Origin: Halomonas daqiaonensis
GTDB lineage: Bacteria > Pseudomonadota > Gammaproteobacteria > Pseudomonadales > Halomonadaceae
Assembly: GCF_900109725.1 (NCBI RefSeq)
Contig: NZ_FOBC01000011.1
Coordinates: forward strand, 59,930-123,929
Direction of reading: 5' to 3'
Length of the DNA stretch: 64,000 nt
The position numbers and the translations under genes were made by a program. Below, piece after piece: positions 1-8,994 of this stretch (positions are counted from its first letter, which is position 1; every line of letters begins with the position of its first letter). The notes beneath the pieces are model-generated. The model worked only from the letters and a program-made list of their open reading frames with translations. It did not search any database and had not been told where the DNA came from.

Positions 1-632
<632 letters not shown>

Positions 633-636
<4 letters not shown>

Positions 637-1181
637 CGTCCCGCCTCCCGTTCTCCATAGCCCAGCATGACCTGCACCGCCTGTCGGGTATCCGGGGTCA
701 CACCGTCCAGAGCCAGGGCCTCGTCGGGCGACAGCCAGAAGGCCTCGGCCACCTCCTCGGCCTGCAATGTCAGGGGGCCGTCGTGCTCGACCAGGAAGAG
801 GCTGCCGAAGATGTGGTTACCCTGCGCATCGTGGACGAACTCGCCCAGATGGCGCAGCGGCACGCCCTGGATGCCGAGCTCCTCGGCTAGCTCACGGCGA
901 GCCGCCACGTGGACCGCCTCGCCGGCCCCCACCACACCGCCGGCCGCAAGATCCAGGCCACCGGGGAAGACCTCCTTGGTCAGGGTGCGACGCTGCACGC
1001 AGAGCTCGCCGTGGCGGTTGCGCACCACCACATAGGTGGCCCGGTGCCAGAACCGGAAGCGACGCATGGCGGCCCGGGGCGCACTGCCGCAGGGGCGATT
1101 GCGAGCATCCACCAGTTGGATCTGCTCGTCGGCGATATGCGGCGCGGGCAGCGGTTCGGGCAGGGAAACGTCGGCGCTCAT
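633..1181 (-). CDS. Nudix hydrolase (YfcD-like)
   Basis: A 182-residue Nudix hydrolase, the family that cleaves nucleoside diphosphates linked to another moiety. The Nudix box GX5EX7REUXEEXGU is complete: GVVGAGEAVHVAARR followed by ELAEELGI at about residues 81-103. The overall pattern (an N-terminal segment ending in WHRATYVVV, then VQRRT and FPGGLDLAAGG) resembles E. coli YfcD, whose physiological substrate is not settled. It lies upstream of the MoxR gene with an ATGA stop-start overlap and is divergent from the AidB-like gene, so the 120 bases between 1181 and 1303 should hold two promoters. Confidence 0.9.
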
Positions 1182-1302
1182 GGAGGACTCCCGGGGAAAT
1201 GCCTTCAGCCTACCCAGTCACGGCGGCAGCGTCACGCCGCGCGTTGACCGCACCCGGGGCGACGGCCATGCTCATGGCAGGCCTCTACCACGGAGCCCGA
1301 CT

Positions 1303-2955
1303 ATGTCCGACCCTGCTCCCCGCACTCGGCTGGCCACCCATGAGGTGACCAACCAGCCCTCGCCACCGCCGGACCGCGACCTGCTCGCCGGGGATGCCCC
1401 GCTGCAGGAAGCCCTTTCCCGGGAGGCCCCGGAGTGGGTCGCCAGGCGCCTGGTTCCTCTGGGGCGCGAGGTCGGTAGCGCTCGGGTCCAGGCCCTGGGT
1501 GAGGCTGCCAACCGTCACCCGCCCGAATTGCGCCTCTTCGATCGTCACGGCCGACGGCTGGACGAGGTGGTCTACCACCCCGCCTACCATGAGCTGATGC
1601 AGCTGGCCATCGACAACGGCTGGCATGCGGTGGCCTGGCAGGAGGAGGGGCGCGGCGGCCACCAAGCCCATATCGCCGCCCTCTACCTGCTGACCCAGGC
1701 CGAGCCCGGTTTCTGCTGCCCGGTCACCATGACCCATGCCGCCATGCCGGTGCTGCGCCAGATGCCCGCCATCGAGGCGCACTGGGCCCCGGGGCTGCTG
1801 GCCTGGGACTACGACCCACGCGTGCTGCCCGCGGGAGAGAAGAGCGGGCTGACCTTCGGCATGGCGATGACCGAGAAGCAGGGCGGCAGCGACGTACGCG
1901 CCAATACCACCCGTGCCGAATTCACGGCTGAGGGCTGGCGGCTGACCGGTCACAAGTGGTTCTGCAGCGCTCCCATGTCCGATGCCTTCCTGACTCTGGC
2001 CCGCACCGACGAGGGCCTCACCTGCTTCCTGGTACCGAGATTCACGCCGGAGGGCGAGCGCAACGCCATTGAGCTGCAGCGCCTCAAGGAGAAGTGCGGC
2101 AACCGCGCCAATGCCTCGGCGGAGATCGAGTACCGCGGCGCTCGGGCCGAGCCGGTGGGCGAGCCCGGCCGCGGTATCGCCACTATCCTCGAGATGGTCC
2201 AGCAGACACGACTCGATGCCGCCACCGCCCCGGTGGGCATGATGCGCCAGGCCCTGGTCGAGGCCTGGCAGCATGTCGGGGAGCGTCATGCCTTCGGCCG
2301 AGCACTGGCCGAGCAGCCACTGATGCAGGTGCTGCTGGCCGACATGGCCCTGGAGGTGGAGGCCGGCCTGGCGCTGGTGATGCGCGCCGCCCGGGCCTTC
2401 GATGGGGCCGCCCGTGACGATGCCCGAGAGCAGGCCCTGTCACGGCTGCTGCCGACCCTGGCCAAGTACTGGCACAACAAGCGCACGCCGGCCTTCATGG
2501 CCGAGGCCATGGAATGCCTGGGCGGGATCGGCTATGTGGAGGAGACGCCGCTGGCCCGTCTCTACCGCGAGGCACCGGTCAACTCGATCTGGGAAGGGTC
2601 GGGCAACGTGATCTGCCTGGACCTGCTGCGCGTGCTGGGCCGTCACCCGGAATCGCTGGAGGCGCTGCAGGCCGAATTCGGCGCAGTTCGCGGCCAGCAG
2701 GCCGAGCTCGACCGCGCCCTGGCCCTGCTGGAGGCCGAGCTGGCCGAGCCGCCGGAATCGCTGGAACCGCGTGCCCGCTGGCTGGCTCAGCGGCTGACCC
2801 AGTGCCTGCAGGCCGCCCTGCTGCTGCGCCATGCCCCGCCGGAAGTGGCCGAGACCTTCTGCCGCTCACGGCTGGGTGACGAGAGCGGACCGGCCTACGG
2901 CGTGCTGCCCGGAGATGTCCCGCTGGCGGCACTGCTGGCACGCATCGGCGATTGA
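1303..2955 (+). CDS. aidB: AidB-like acyl-CoA dehydrogenase family protein
   Basis: A 550-residue flavoprotein of the acyl-CoA dehydrogenase superfamily, closest in motif pattern to AidB of the adaptive response to alkylating agents. Recognisable blocks are [35 protein letters not shown], the C-terminal [11 protein letters not shown] and [20 protein letters not shown], all typical of AidB and longer than an ordinary 380-residue dehydrogenase. The frame stays open upstream to 1036, but ATG 1303 is preferred: it has GGAG at 1292-1295 and the protein then starts at the usual AidB N-terminus. Its 3' end overlaps the convergent EAL gene by 61 bases. Whether it acts in DNA protection or fatty-acid oxidation cannot be read from sequence; an isovaleryl-CoA-like dehydrogenase is the alternative. 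Confidence 0.85.
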   Translation: MSDPAPRTRLATHEVTNQPSPPPDRDLLAGDAPLQEALSREAPEWVARRLVPLGREVGSARVQALGEAANRHPPELRLFDRHGRRLDEVVYHPAYHELMQLAIDNGWHAVAWQEEGRGGHQAHIAALYLLTQAEPGFCCPVTMTHAAMPVLRQMPAIEAHWAPGLLAWDYDPRVLPAGEKSGLTFGMAMTEKQGGSDVRANTTRAEFTAEGWRLTGHKWFCSAPMSDAFLTLARTDEGLTCFLVPRFTPEGERNAIELQRLKEKCGNRANASAEIEYRGARAEPVGEPGRGIATILEMVQQTRLDAATAPVGMMRQALVEAWQHVGERHAFGRALAEQPLMQVLLADMALEVEAGLALVMRAARAFDGAARDDAREQALSRLLPTLAKYWHNKRTPAFMAEAMECLGGIGYVEETPLARLYREAPVNSIWEGSGNVICLDLLRVLGRHPESLEALQAEFGAVRGQQAELDRALALLEAELAEPPESLEPRARWLAQRLTQCLQAALLLRHAPPEVAETFCRSRLGDESGPAYGVLPGDVPLAALLARIGD

Positions 2956-4127
2956 GCATTGGCCAATTCCAGGATATCCGGCGCGGGCATGGGCCGGGCC
3001 AGGCCGAAGCCCTGCACATGGGTGCAGCCGTAGCGCTCCAGGCTGGCCAGGCAGGCAAGGTCCTCGATCCCCTCGGCCACCACCCGGATACCCAGCCGGC
3101 GCCCCAGCAGCGCCACCGCCTCGACGATGGCAGCATCCTGGGCATCCTCGAGTAGGCGGCTGACGAAGCTGCGATCGACCTTGAGCTCGCTGATCGGCAG
3201 CAACTGCAGCCGGGCCAGTGACGAGAAGCCCACCCCGAAGTCATCCACCGAGACCTCCAGGCCCCCCAGGTGCAGCCGGGCTGCAACCTCGCTGCCGAGC
3301 AGCTCGTCCTCCATGGCCGCGGACTCGGTGATCTCGAGTATCACGGGGGTGTCCCCCGCCGAACATCGCCCCTCGCTAACCAGGGAGAGCAGCTCCGGGC
3401 TCATCAGGTCATCGGCGGTCACATTGACCGACAGCGACAGGGAGAGGCCGGCCTCGCGCCAGCGGGCGGCATCCTCAAGCGCCAGCTGCAGCACGCGGCG
3501 CGTCAGGTGACGATTCTGGTCGGGTGTCAGCAGGGGCAGGAAGCGACCGGGCACCAGCAGGCCCGCCTCAGGGTGAGCCCAGCGGACCAGCGCCTCGACA
3601 CCACTGAGGCGGCCGCTGGCGAGTTCGAACTGGGGCTGGTAGTAAAGAGTGATCTCCTGGCGAGCGAAGGCCCGGTCGAGCTCCTCGATGCGACAGGGTG
3701 GCGTGTCGGGGCAGGCGACATCCGGCGGATGGACCATGGCCAGAGCCTCGAGACACTCACGCAAGTCGATGAGCCGCATCGGCTTGTCCAGCGAGCCCAG
3801 CATCTCCAGCCCCAAGGCCTGGCCGAGCCGCTCGGCGATGCGCACGATCTTGCGCTCGACCCCGCTGAGCAGCAGCACGTGGCCGCGGTAGCCGCATTCG
3901 GCCAGCCGGCGCAGCATGGAAATACCATCCTGCTGGCCGAACTCCAGGGCCATGATGACCAGTTGAGGGCGGCGCGCCATGACCTCGCCGATCAGATGCT
4001 GACCGTGTCGACAGTAGCGGGACTCCATGCCCAGCGTACGCAGCTGCAGCGACAGGGTGGCGGCGGCCTCGGGATCCTCCTCGAGTACCACCGCCAGTCG
4101 CTGGGTCTGCATCGTCAGGTCATTCAT
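2895..4127 (-). CDS. Degenerate receiver-EAL protein, probable c-di-GMP phosphodiesterase
   Basis: A 410-residue cytoplasmic protein with an N-terminal receiver-like domain (about residues 8-125) and a C-terminal EAL domain (about 150-395). The EAL domain keeps its signature as VEALVRW, plus [24 protein letters not shown] and AEGIED, so hydrolysis of c-di-GMP is plausible. The receiver-like domain appears to have lost its phosphoacceptor aspartate: the usual LDL-MP region reads [11 protein letters not shown]. It may therefore sense something other than phosphorylation, or serve as a docking domain. ATG 4127 (MNDLTMQ) is chosen over an upstream start at 4193 because the domain begins directly after it. 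No cognate histidine kinase is adjacent. Confidence 0.85.
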   Translation of the reverse strand: MNDLTMQTQRLAVVLEEDPEAAATLSLQLRTLGMESRYCRHGQHLIGEVMARRPQLVIMALEFGQQDGISMLRRLAECGYRGHVLLLSGVERKIVRIAERLGQALGLEMLGSLDKPMRLIDLRECLEALAMVHPPDVACPDTPPCRIEELDRAFARQEITLYYQPQFELASGRLSGVEALVRWAHPEAGLLVPGRFLPLLTPDQNRHLTRRVLQLALEDAARWREAGLSLSLSVNVTADDLMSPELLSLVSEGRCSAGDTPVILEITESAAMEDELLGSEVAARLHLGGLEVSVDDFGVGFSSLARLQLLPISELKVDRSFVSRLLEDAQDAAIVEAVALLGRRLGIRVVAEGIEDLACLASLERYGCTHVQGFGLARPMPAPDILELANAQSPMRASSAASGTSPGSTP

Positions 4128-4218
4128 CCCGGGGATTCCCGTCAGGGCACTGGGCTTAAGCGTATCAGCAATACGCCTGGGGCCAAGGAACACGGTATGA
4201 CATACGTCAACGCAAGGC

Positions 4219-4836
4219 TCAGAAGATGGGCCCAGCTATTACCCGCAGCGCCAGGGCCAACAGCAGCACGCCGGTGATGCGATTGATCCAGTGAGCCCTG
4301 GCTTGCAGCCAGGGCAGCACCCGCGAGTGCGAGAGGCCCACCGCCACCAGCACGTACCATCCGCCGTCGATGACCATCGCCGTGAGCACCACCAGTGCCT
4401 TGGCCGCCAGGCTCATCCCGGGGGTCACGAACTGGCTGAGCAGGGCGATGAAGAAGAGGATCAGCTTGGGGTTGCCCAGCGCCACCAACATGCCCTCGCG
4501 CGCCGCCTGGCGACGGCTGGTGGCCATGGCCGAGGCATGCAGGGCGCCGCCCCGCCCGGCACGCAGGGCCTTGATTCCCAGCCATGCAAGGTAAGCCGCC
4601 CCACCCCAGGTGATCGCCTGGAACAGCAGGGGAAAGCGCACGATCAGCGCCCCCAGCCCCCACACCGTGAGCAGTGCATAGAAGCCTACGCCCAGGGCAT
4701 GGGCGAGGGCCGCCGCGACGCCCGGCAGGCGCCCTCCCCCCAGGGTATGGCGCAACACCAGGGCCAGGCTGGGACCGGGCGACATGGCCCCCATGGCACA
4801 GACCGCGGCCAGTGACAGCCAGAGCGAGAGGGGCAT
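4219..4836 (-). CDS. LysE/RhtB family amino acid exporter
   Basis: A 205-residue integral membrane protein of the LysE/RhtB exporter family, which exports amino acids or derivatives. The N-terminal signature [22 protein letters not shown] is present, followed by about five further hydrophobic segments and the conserved [17 protein letters not shown] stretch. ATG 4836 is selected because GGAG lies eight bases upstream on the coding strand; the longer frame to 4866 has no ribosome site. It stands alone, downstream of no obvious partner, with the small membrane protein gene divergent from it. The substrate cannot be predicted. Confidence 0.88.
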   Translation of the reverse strand: MPLSLWLSLAAVCAMGAMSPGPSLALVLRHTLGGGRLPGVAAALAHALGVGFYALLTVWGLGALIVRFPLLFQAITWGGAAYLAWLGIKALRAGRGGALHASAMATSRRQAAREGMLVALGNPKLILFFIALLSQFVTPGMSLAAKALVVLTAMVIDGGWYVLVAVGLSHSRVLPWLQARAHWINRITGVLLLALALRVIAGPIF

Positions 4837-5012
4837 GCAGGGATCTCCAGTGAGCGGGATAACCAATGAAAACAGCCCTCCACCCGAGCACGGGGGAAGG
4901 ACTGTATTGCCGCCACCTTACGCCATCCCGGGGCAAGGCAACAGCCCGCGGGGCTGCAGAGCCCCGGGCCACGGCGCTACACTGTCGGCACACCTCGACA
5001 GAGACGCTGCCC

Positions 5013-5168
5013 ATGACGGTCCGGACCTTCGCCATCGCCCTGCTGATCCTCGGCGCCCTGCTGCCCATCATCGGCTGGTGGGCCTCGAGCCCGGTCGCCT
5101 TCGTGGGACCGGCGCTGCTGCTGCTCGGCGCCCTGCTCCTCTGGACCCGGGGACAGCATGGCCGGTGA
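5013..5168 (+). CDS. Small two-helix membrane protein upstream of exoD
   Basis: A 51-residue protein beginning MTVRTFAIALLILGALLPII, with two hydrophobic segments separated by a short WWASS turn and ending in a basic tail (WTRGQHGR). I do not recognise a family. The frame continues upstream to 4866, but ATG 5013 gives a compact two-helix protein. It overlaps the following ExoD gene by 11 bases, which suggests coupled translation and a shared role at the membrane. It could be a leader for exoD rather than a functional protein. Confidence 0.6.
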   Translation: MTVRTFAIALLILGALLPIIGWWASSPVAFVGPALLLLGALLLWTRGQHGR

Positions 5169-5763
5169 CACCAGCGACCCACCGGAGCAAGCGCCCCTGA
5201 CCGGCCTGCTGGACAGGGTCCAGCAGGCCGGTCAGCGCCGGGACAGCGTCAGCCTGGGCGCCATCCTAGAAAGCGTGGGGCGCCGCTCCTTCGCCCCCTT
5301 CCTGCTGATCGCCGGGCTGATCACCCTGGCCCCGCTGATCGGCGACATTCCCGGCGTGCCTACCCTGATGGCCACCCTGGTGATCCTCTCCTCCGGCCAG
5401 TTGCTGGTTGGCCGGGACCACATCTGGCTGCCGGCCTGGCTGCTGGAACGACGGGTCTCGCGGGAACGATTCGCCAAGGCCACCCGCTTGATGCAGCGCC
5501 CGGTACGCTGGGTCGACCGCCTGCTCAAGCAGCGACTCGTCTGGCTCACGCGGCCACCGGCCCACTTCCCCGTGGCCCTGACCTGCCTGCTGATCGCCCT
5601 GGCCATGCCTCCCATGGAGGTAGTGCCCTTCACCGCCAACGGGGCCGGCCTGGCGCTGACACTCTTCGCCCTGGCGCTGCTCGCCAACGACGGCCTGATG
5701 GCCCTGCTGGGCTACCTCCTGACCGGTAGCACCCTGGCGCTGGTGATCCTCAACCTGGTCTGA
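5158..5763 (+). CDS. ExoD family membrane protein
   Basis: A 201-residue membrane protein of the ExoD family, first described in rhizobial exopolysaccharide synthesis and alkali tolerance; its biochemical role is unknown. Family features seen are the N-terminal soluble helix (LLDRVQQAGQRRDSVSLGAI), FAPFLLIAGLITLAPLIGDIP, the central basic WVDRLLKQR region and the closing hydrophobic pair with NDGLMALLGYLL. There are about four or five membrane segments. The start overlaps the preceding small membrane protein gene by 11 bases. Its position beside a c-di-GMP cluster, which often controls exopolysaccharide, is suggestive but not evidence of shared regulation. Confidence 0.85.
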   Translation: MAGDTSDPPEQAPLTGLLDRVQQAGQRRDSVSLGAILESVGRRSFAPFLLIAGLITLAPLIGDIPGVPTLMATLVILSSGQLLVGRDHIWLPAWLLERRVSRERFAKATRLMQRPVRWVDRLLKQRLVWLTRPPAHFPVALTCLLIALAMPPMEVVPFTANGAGLALTLFALALLANDGLMALLGYLLTGSTLALVILNLV

Positions 5764-5794
5764 GCGGCTAGGCCCCGTCATACGGAGGGCCGTG

Positions 5795-6707
5795 TTAGCC
5801 CGTCACCACCCGGTTGCGCCCCTGATTCTTCGCCTCGTAGAGCGCCTTGTCGGCGGCCTGCAGCAGGGCGTCACCCGTCAGCTCGGCCGTCTCAACGAAG
5901 CGATCGCCGCCGGCCACCCCGATACTCACCGTTACGGCAATGCACTCGCGACCCAACCTGAACGAGAGCGTCTCTATCTCTGCCCGCATGCGTTCGGCAA
6001 TGACGCTCGCTCCGTAACTCGAGGTATCCCGGAGAATGATGGCGAACTCCTCGCCGCCGTAGCGACAGACGACGTCGGTATCGCGGGAGAGTCGATTCAG
6101 CGCGCCGGCGACACCCTGGATTATCCTGTCACCGAAGGGATGCCCATGGGTGTCATTGACCGGCTTGAAGAGATCGATATCCACCATGGCCAGGGACAGC
6201 GCAAGGTCGCTGCGCTGTAGGTGGGAGATTTCCATGGCCAGCTGATCGTTGAGATACCCTCGATTCCACAGGCCGGTCAATGCATCGATCCGCGCCTTGG
6301 TGGTCAGGAGGTCATGATAGCGCTTGGTGCGCAGGGCCGCCCTGACTCTCGCCTTGAGTTCAATGGTATCGAAGGGCTTGGTGACGTAATCGATGGCACC
6401 CAGGTCGAAGGCCTGGACCTTGGTCGCCACATCCAGAGTGCCGGTGAGGAAGATCACCGGGATGGGTACCAGGTCCGGGTCCTCCTTGAACTGGCGGCAC
6501 AGGGTCATGCCATCGGTTCCCGGCATGTCCAGATCGAGCAATATCAGGTCGGGGAGATGGTCCCTGGTGGCCTGCAGCCCCTCTGTCGCATCCTGCGCAT
6601 GCAGATATAGCCAACCCCTCGGAGGCCAGGCGCGCCCCCACGAGCCGGTGGATGTCCGGGGAGTCATCGACGACGAGTACCGTCTGGGTCAGGTGTTCAG
6701 GTGGCAT
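5795..6707 (-). pseudogene. Response regulator diguanylate cyclase (receiver-GGDEF), frame broken
   Basis: A receiver-GGDEF response regulator whose frame breaks inside the receiver. The N-terminus (MPPEHLTQTVLVVDDSPDIH from complement 6707) is in one frame up to LASEG. The rest (QDATEGL, LILLDLDMPGTDG with phosphoacceptor Asp, then GGDEF) is in the next frame. The break lies at the C4 run at 6615-6618; dropping one base gives a continuous 303-residue protein with the normal receiver spacing. The GGDEF domain is intact: signature GGEEF, with an RDTD inhibitory site exactly five residues before it. It begins four bases after the HPt-carrying kinase gene ends, so the pair looks like one phosphorelay. 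Whether this is true decay or a sequencing indel is undecided. Confidence 0.85.
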
Positions 6708-6711
6708 CGCG

Positions 6712-8857
6712 TCACTCCTGTTCCGGGTCATGGCGTACCCGGGAGCAGGTATGCACCAGGCGTTCAAGGGCCGTCGTGAGCTCGCCGGGCGCAGCCTCAC
6801 TGCGTACGGCCGTCTCCAGGGCAGCGGCATCGCGGCTGACCGGCATGAAACCGTAGCCACCTGCCGCACCCTTGAGCTGGTGGGCCAGTCGACGCAGCCC
6901 TTCGAGGTCTCCCTGCTCCAGCGCCGTGCGCAGACCCTCGATGGTAGCGGGCAGGCGCTCGACGAAACCGGCAACCAGCTCGTCCATCTCGTGGTCGTCG
7001 GCGAAGTCGCTGTAGAGGAGCCCGGAAGCCTCTTGCGGCGTGTCCGTCGCGGCGGATGTCTCCGTTGCCGGGGGGCTTCCCCACCGCGGATGCGCTGCAG
7101 ATGCGACTCCACAGCCTCGAGCAGCACAGGGCGTTCGATGGGCTTGGTCAGAAAGTCGTCACAACCGGCGGCAATACAGCGCCTGCGTTCCCCTGCCATG
7201 GCGTGTGCCGTCAGTGCGACGATGGGCCCACGTAGCCCTTGCTTCGAAGCTTGGTCGTGGCCTCGTAGCCATCCAGCCGGGGCATCTGCATGTCCATAAG
7301 GATGAGGTCAAAGGGTCTGGCGTCAACCAGCGCCTCCAGTGCCTTCTTGACGGCGACTTCGCCATTGTCGGCGATCTCCACGTCCAGCCCTTGCCGACGC
7401 AGGATGGTGGCGATCAGCAGCTGGTTGTCGATGCCGTCTTCCGCCAGCAGTATCCGCCCGGAGAGCTGATGCGATGCCTTCGTCCTGCCGGGCTCTTCCT
7501 GGAGCGCATCGGATGCCAGGTAGTGCTCTGCGATCATTTCCGTCCCGGCGTCGATCGGCTGGCGAAGCACGAAGGTGAAGGTGCTGCCCCTGCCCGGAGA
7601 ACTCTCGACCTGGATCTCGCCGCCCAGGGCCTCGGCCAAGGACCGGCAGATCGCCAGCCCCAGGCCGGTGCCGCCGAACTGGCGGCTGGTCGATGGATTG
7701 GCCTGCTGAAAGGGTTGGAAGAGGGTCTCGATCTCCGCCGCGTCCAGGCCGATCCCGCTGTCACTCACGGCGAGTTCCACCCGGGCGGCCACGCTGCCTA
7801 GGTCGAGACAGCGAGCGGTCAGCCTGACCTCGCCCTCCGCGGTGAACTTGATGGCATTGCTCAGCAGGTTGAGCAGGATCTGGCGGAGGCGCATGGGGTC
7901 GCTTCGGACATATCTCGGGATGGCGGTCGCATAGTGCACATCGAATACCAGGCCCTTCTCGTGGGCGCGAACCTGCATGATCGAAGTCACCTCGTTCAGC
8001 AACTGGTGCAGGGAGCAGTCGATGGTCTCGACGGTCATCTTCTCCGCCTGCAGCTTCGACATATCCAGCACATCGTTGATCAGGCCGAGCAGGTGATGGC
8101 CGTTGCGCAGGATGGCCTGGATATAGTTGAGCTTGTCGCTCTCGCTGAGATTCGCACTCATCAGCAAATCGGCGAAACCCAGCACCGACGTCAGCGGCGT
8201 GCGGATCTCGTGGCTCATGTTGGCGATGAACTCGCTCTTGGTGCGGGAGGCCGCCTCGGCATCGTTGCGGGCCTGGCGCAACTCCCTTTCCACTGCCTTG
8301 GCCTGGGTGATGTCATGGAATACCACCACGCCGCCGATCTGCTCTCCCGCGCCGTCCTTGATTGGCCGGGCCGTGGACAGGATATGGACATCGTGGGCAC
8401 GCCCCGGTGTCTTCACCACCAGCTCCTCGTCATCCACGGCTTCCCCACGCATGGCACGGGCCAGGGGCAGCTCTTCGGAGGGGCAGGGTGTGATGCCGTC
8501 CGGGCGGAAGAAGCCGTAGATCTCACTCCAGCCTTCATCTTCCTTCTCGACGGGCCCCCTGCCCAGGAGCTTCCTGGCGGCCGAATTGAAGACGAGCAAC
8601 CGATCCTGCGTGTCGCTCACCACCACCCCTTCGACAACGGACTCCAGCACGGTACGGAAGATGGCCTGCTCCTTGAGCGCCTCGAAGATATCGGAGGTCG
8701 AGCCCCTGGCGGGGAAGAACGCCTGCAGCTCCTCTTCCAGGGTGATGACATCGGCATCGAGCCCCTCCAGGGTTCCATCGATCCCGGCGTCGCCGTCCTT
8801 GTCGATCCAGCGCCTGATACGACGCTGCATCTCCTGGATGCGTGCCTCGGAACTCAT
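6712..8857 (-). pseudogene. Hybrid sensor histidine kinase (PAS-HisKA-HATPase-REC-HPt), two frame breaks
   Basis: An unorthodox kinase with PAS (about residues 60-190), HisKA (NMSHEIRTPLTSVLGF, His about 216), HATPase (N box LLNLLSNAIKF, G boxes DSGIGL and GGTGLGLAI), receiver (ILLAEDGIDNQ, LILMDMQMPRLDG) and HPt (HQLKGAAGGYGF). The first frame ends early at SKGYVGPSSH, near the GGGCCC at 7224-7229. The receiver C-terminus (AGCDDFLTKPI) continues in a second frame, and the HPt domain lies in a third after the G6 run at 7070-7075. Adding one base at each site yields about 715 residues. The ATG at 8857 replaces an upstream TTG. The normal order would be phosphate transfer to the HPt, then to the receiver-GGDEF encoded next. 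As written, the product would lack a complete receiver and the HPt. Confidence 0.85.
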
Positions 8858-8994
8858 TGCTTCGTCTTCCCTGACCAATCAGCCAACTCGTTCATGCTCG
8901 CTCTCCGGATCTCGACAAGGGGAAATGGCCATCGCATCAGCAGCGCCGGGGCTTGACTTTGCGCCGCGATGGCGGACGCCGACACAAGCATGGG

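Noticed and set aside
1036..1302. Upstream extension of the AidB-like frame
   Set aside because: It runs antisense through the start of the Nudix gene and lacks family similarity; ATG 1303 has a ribosome site.
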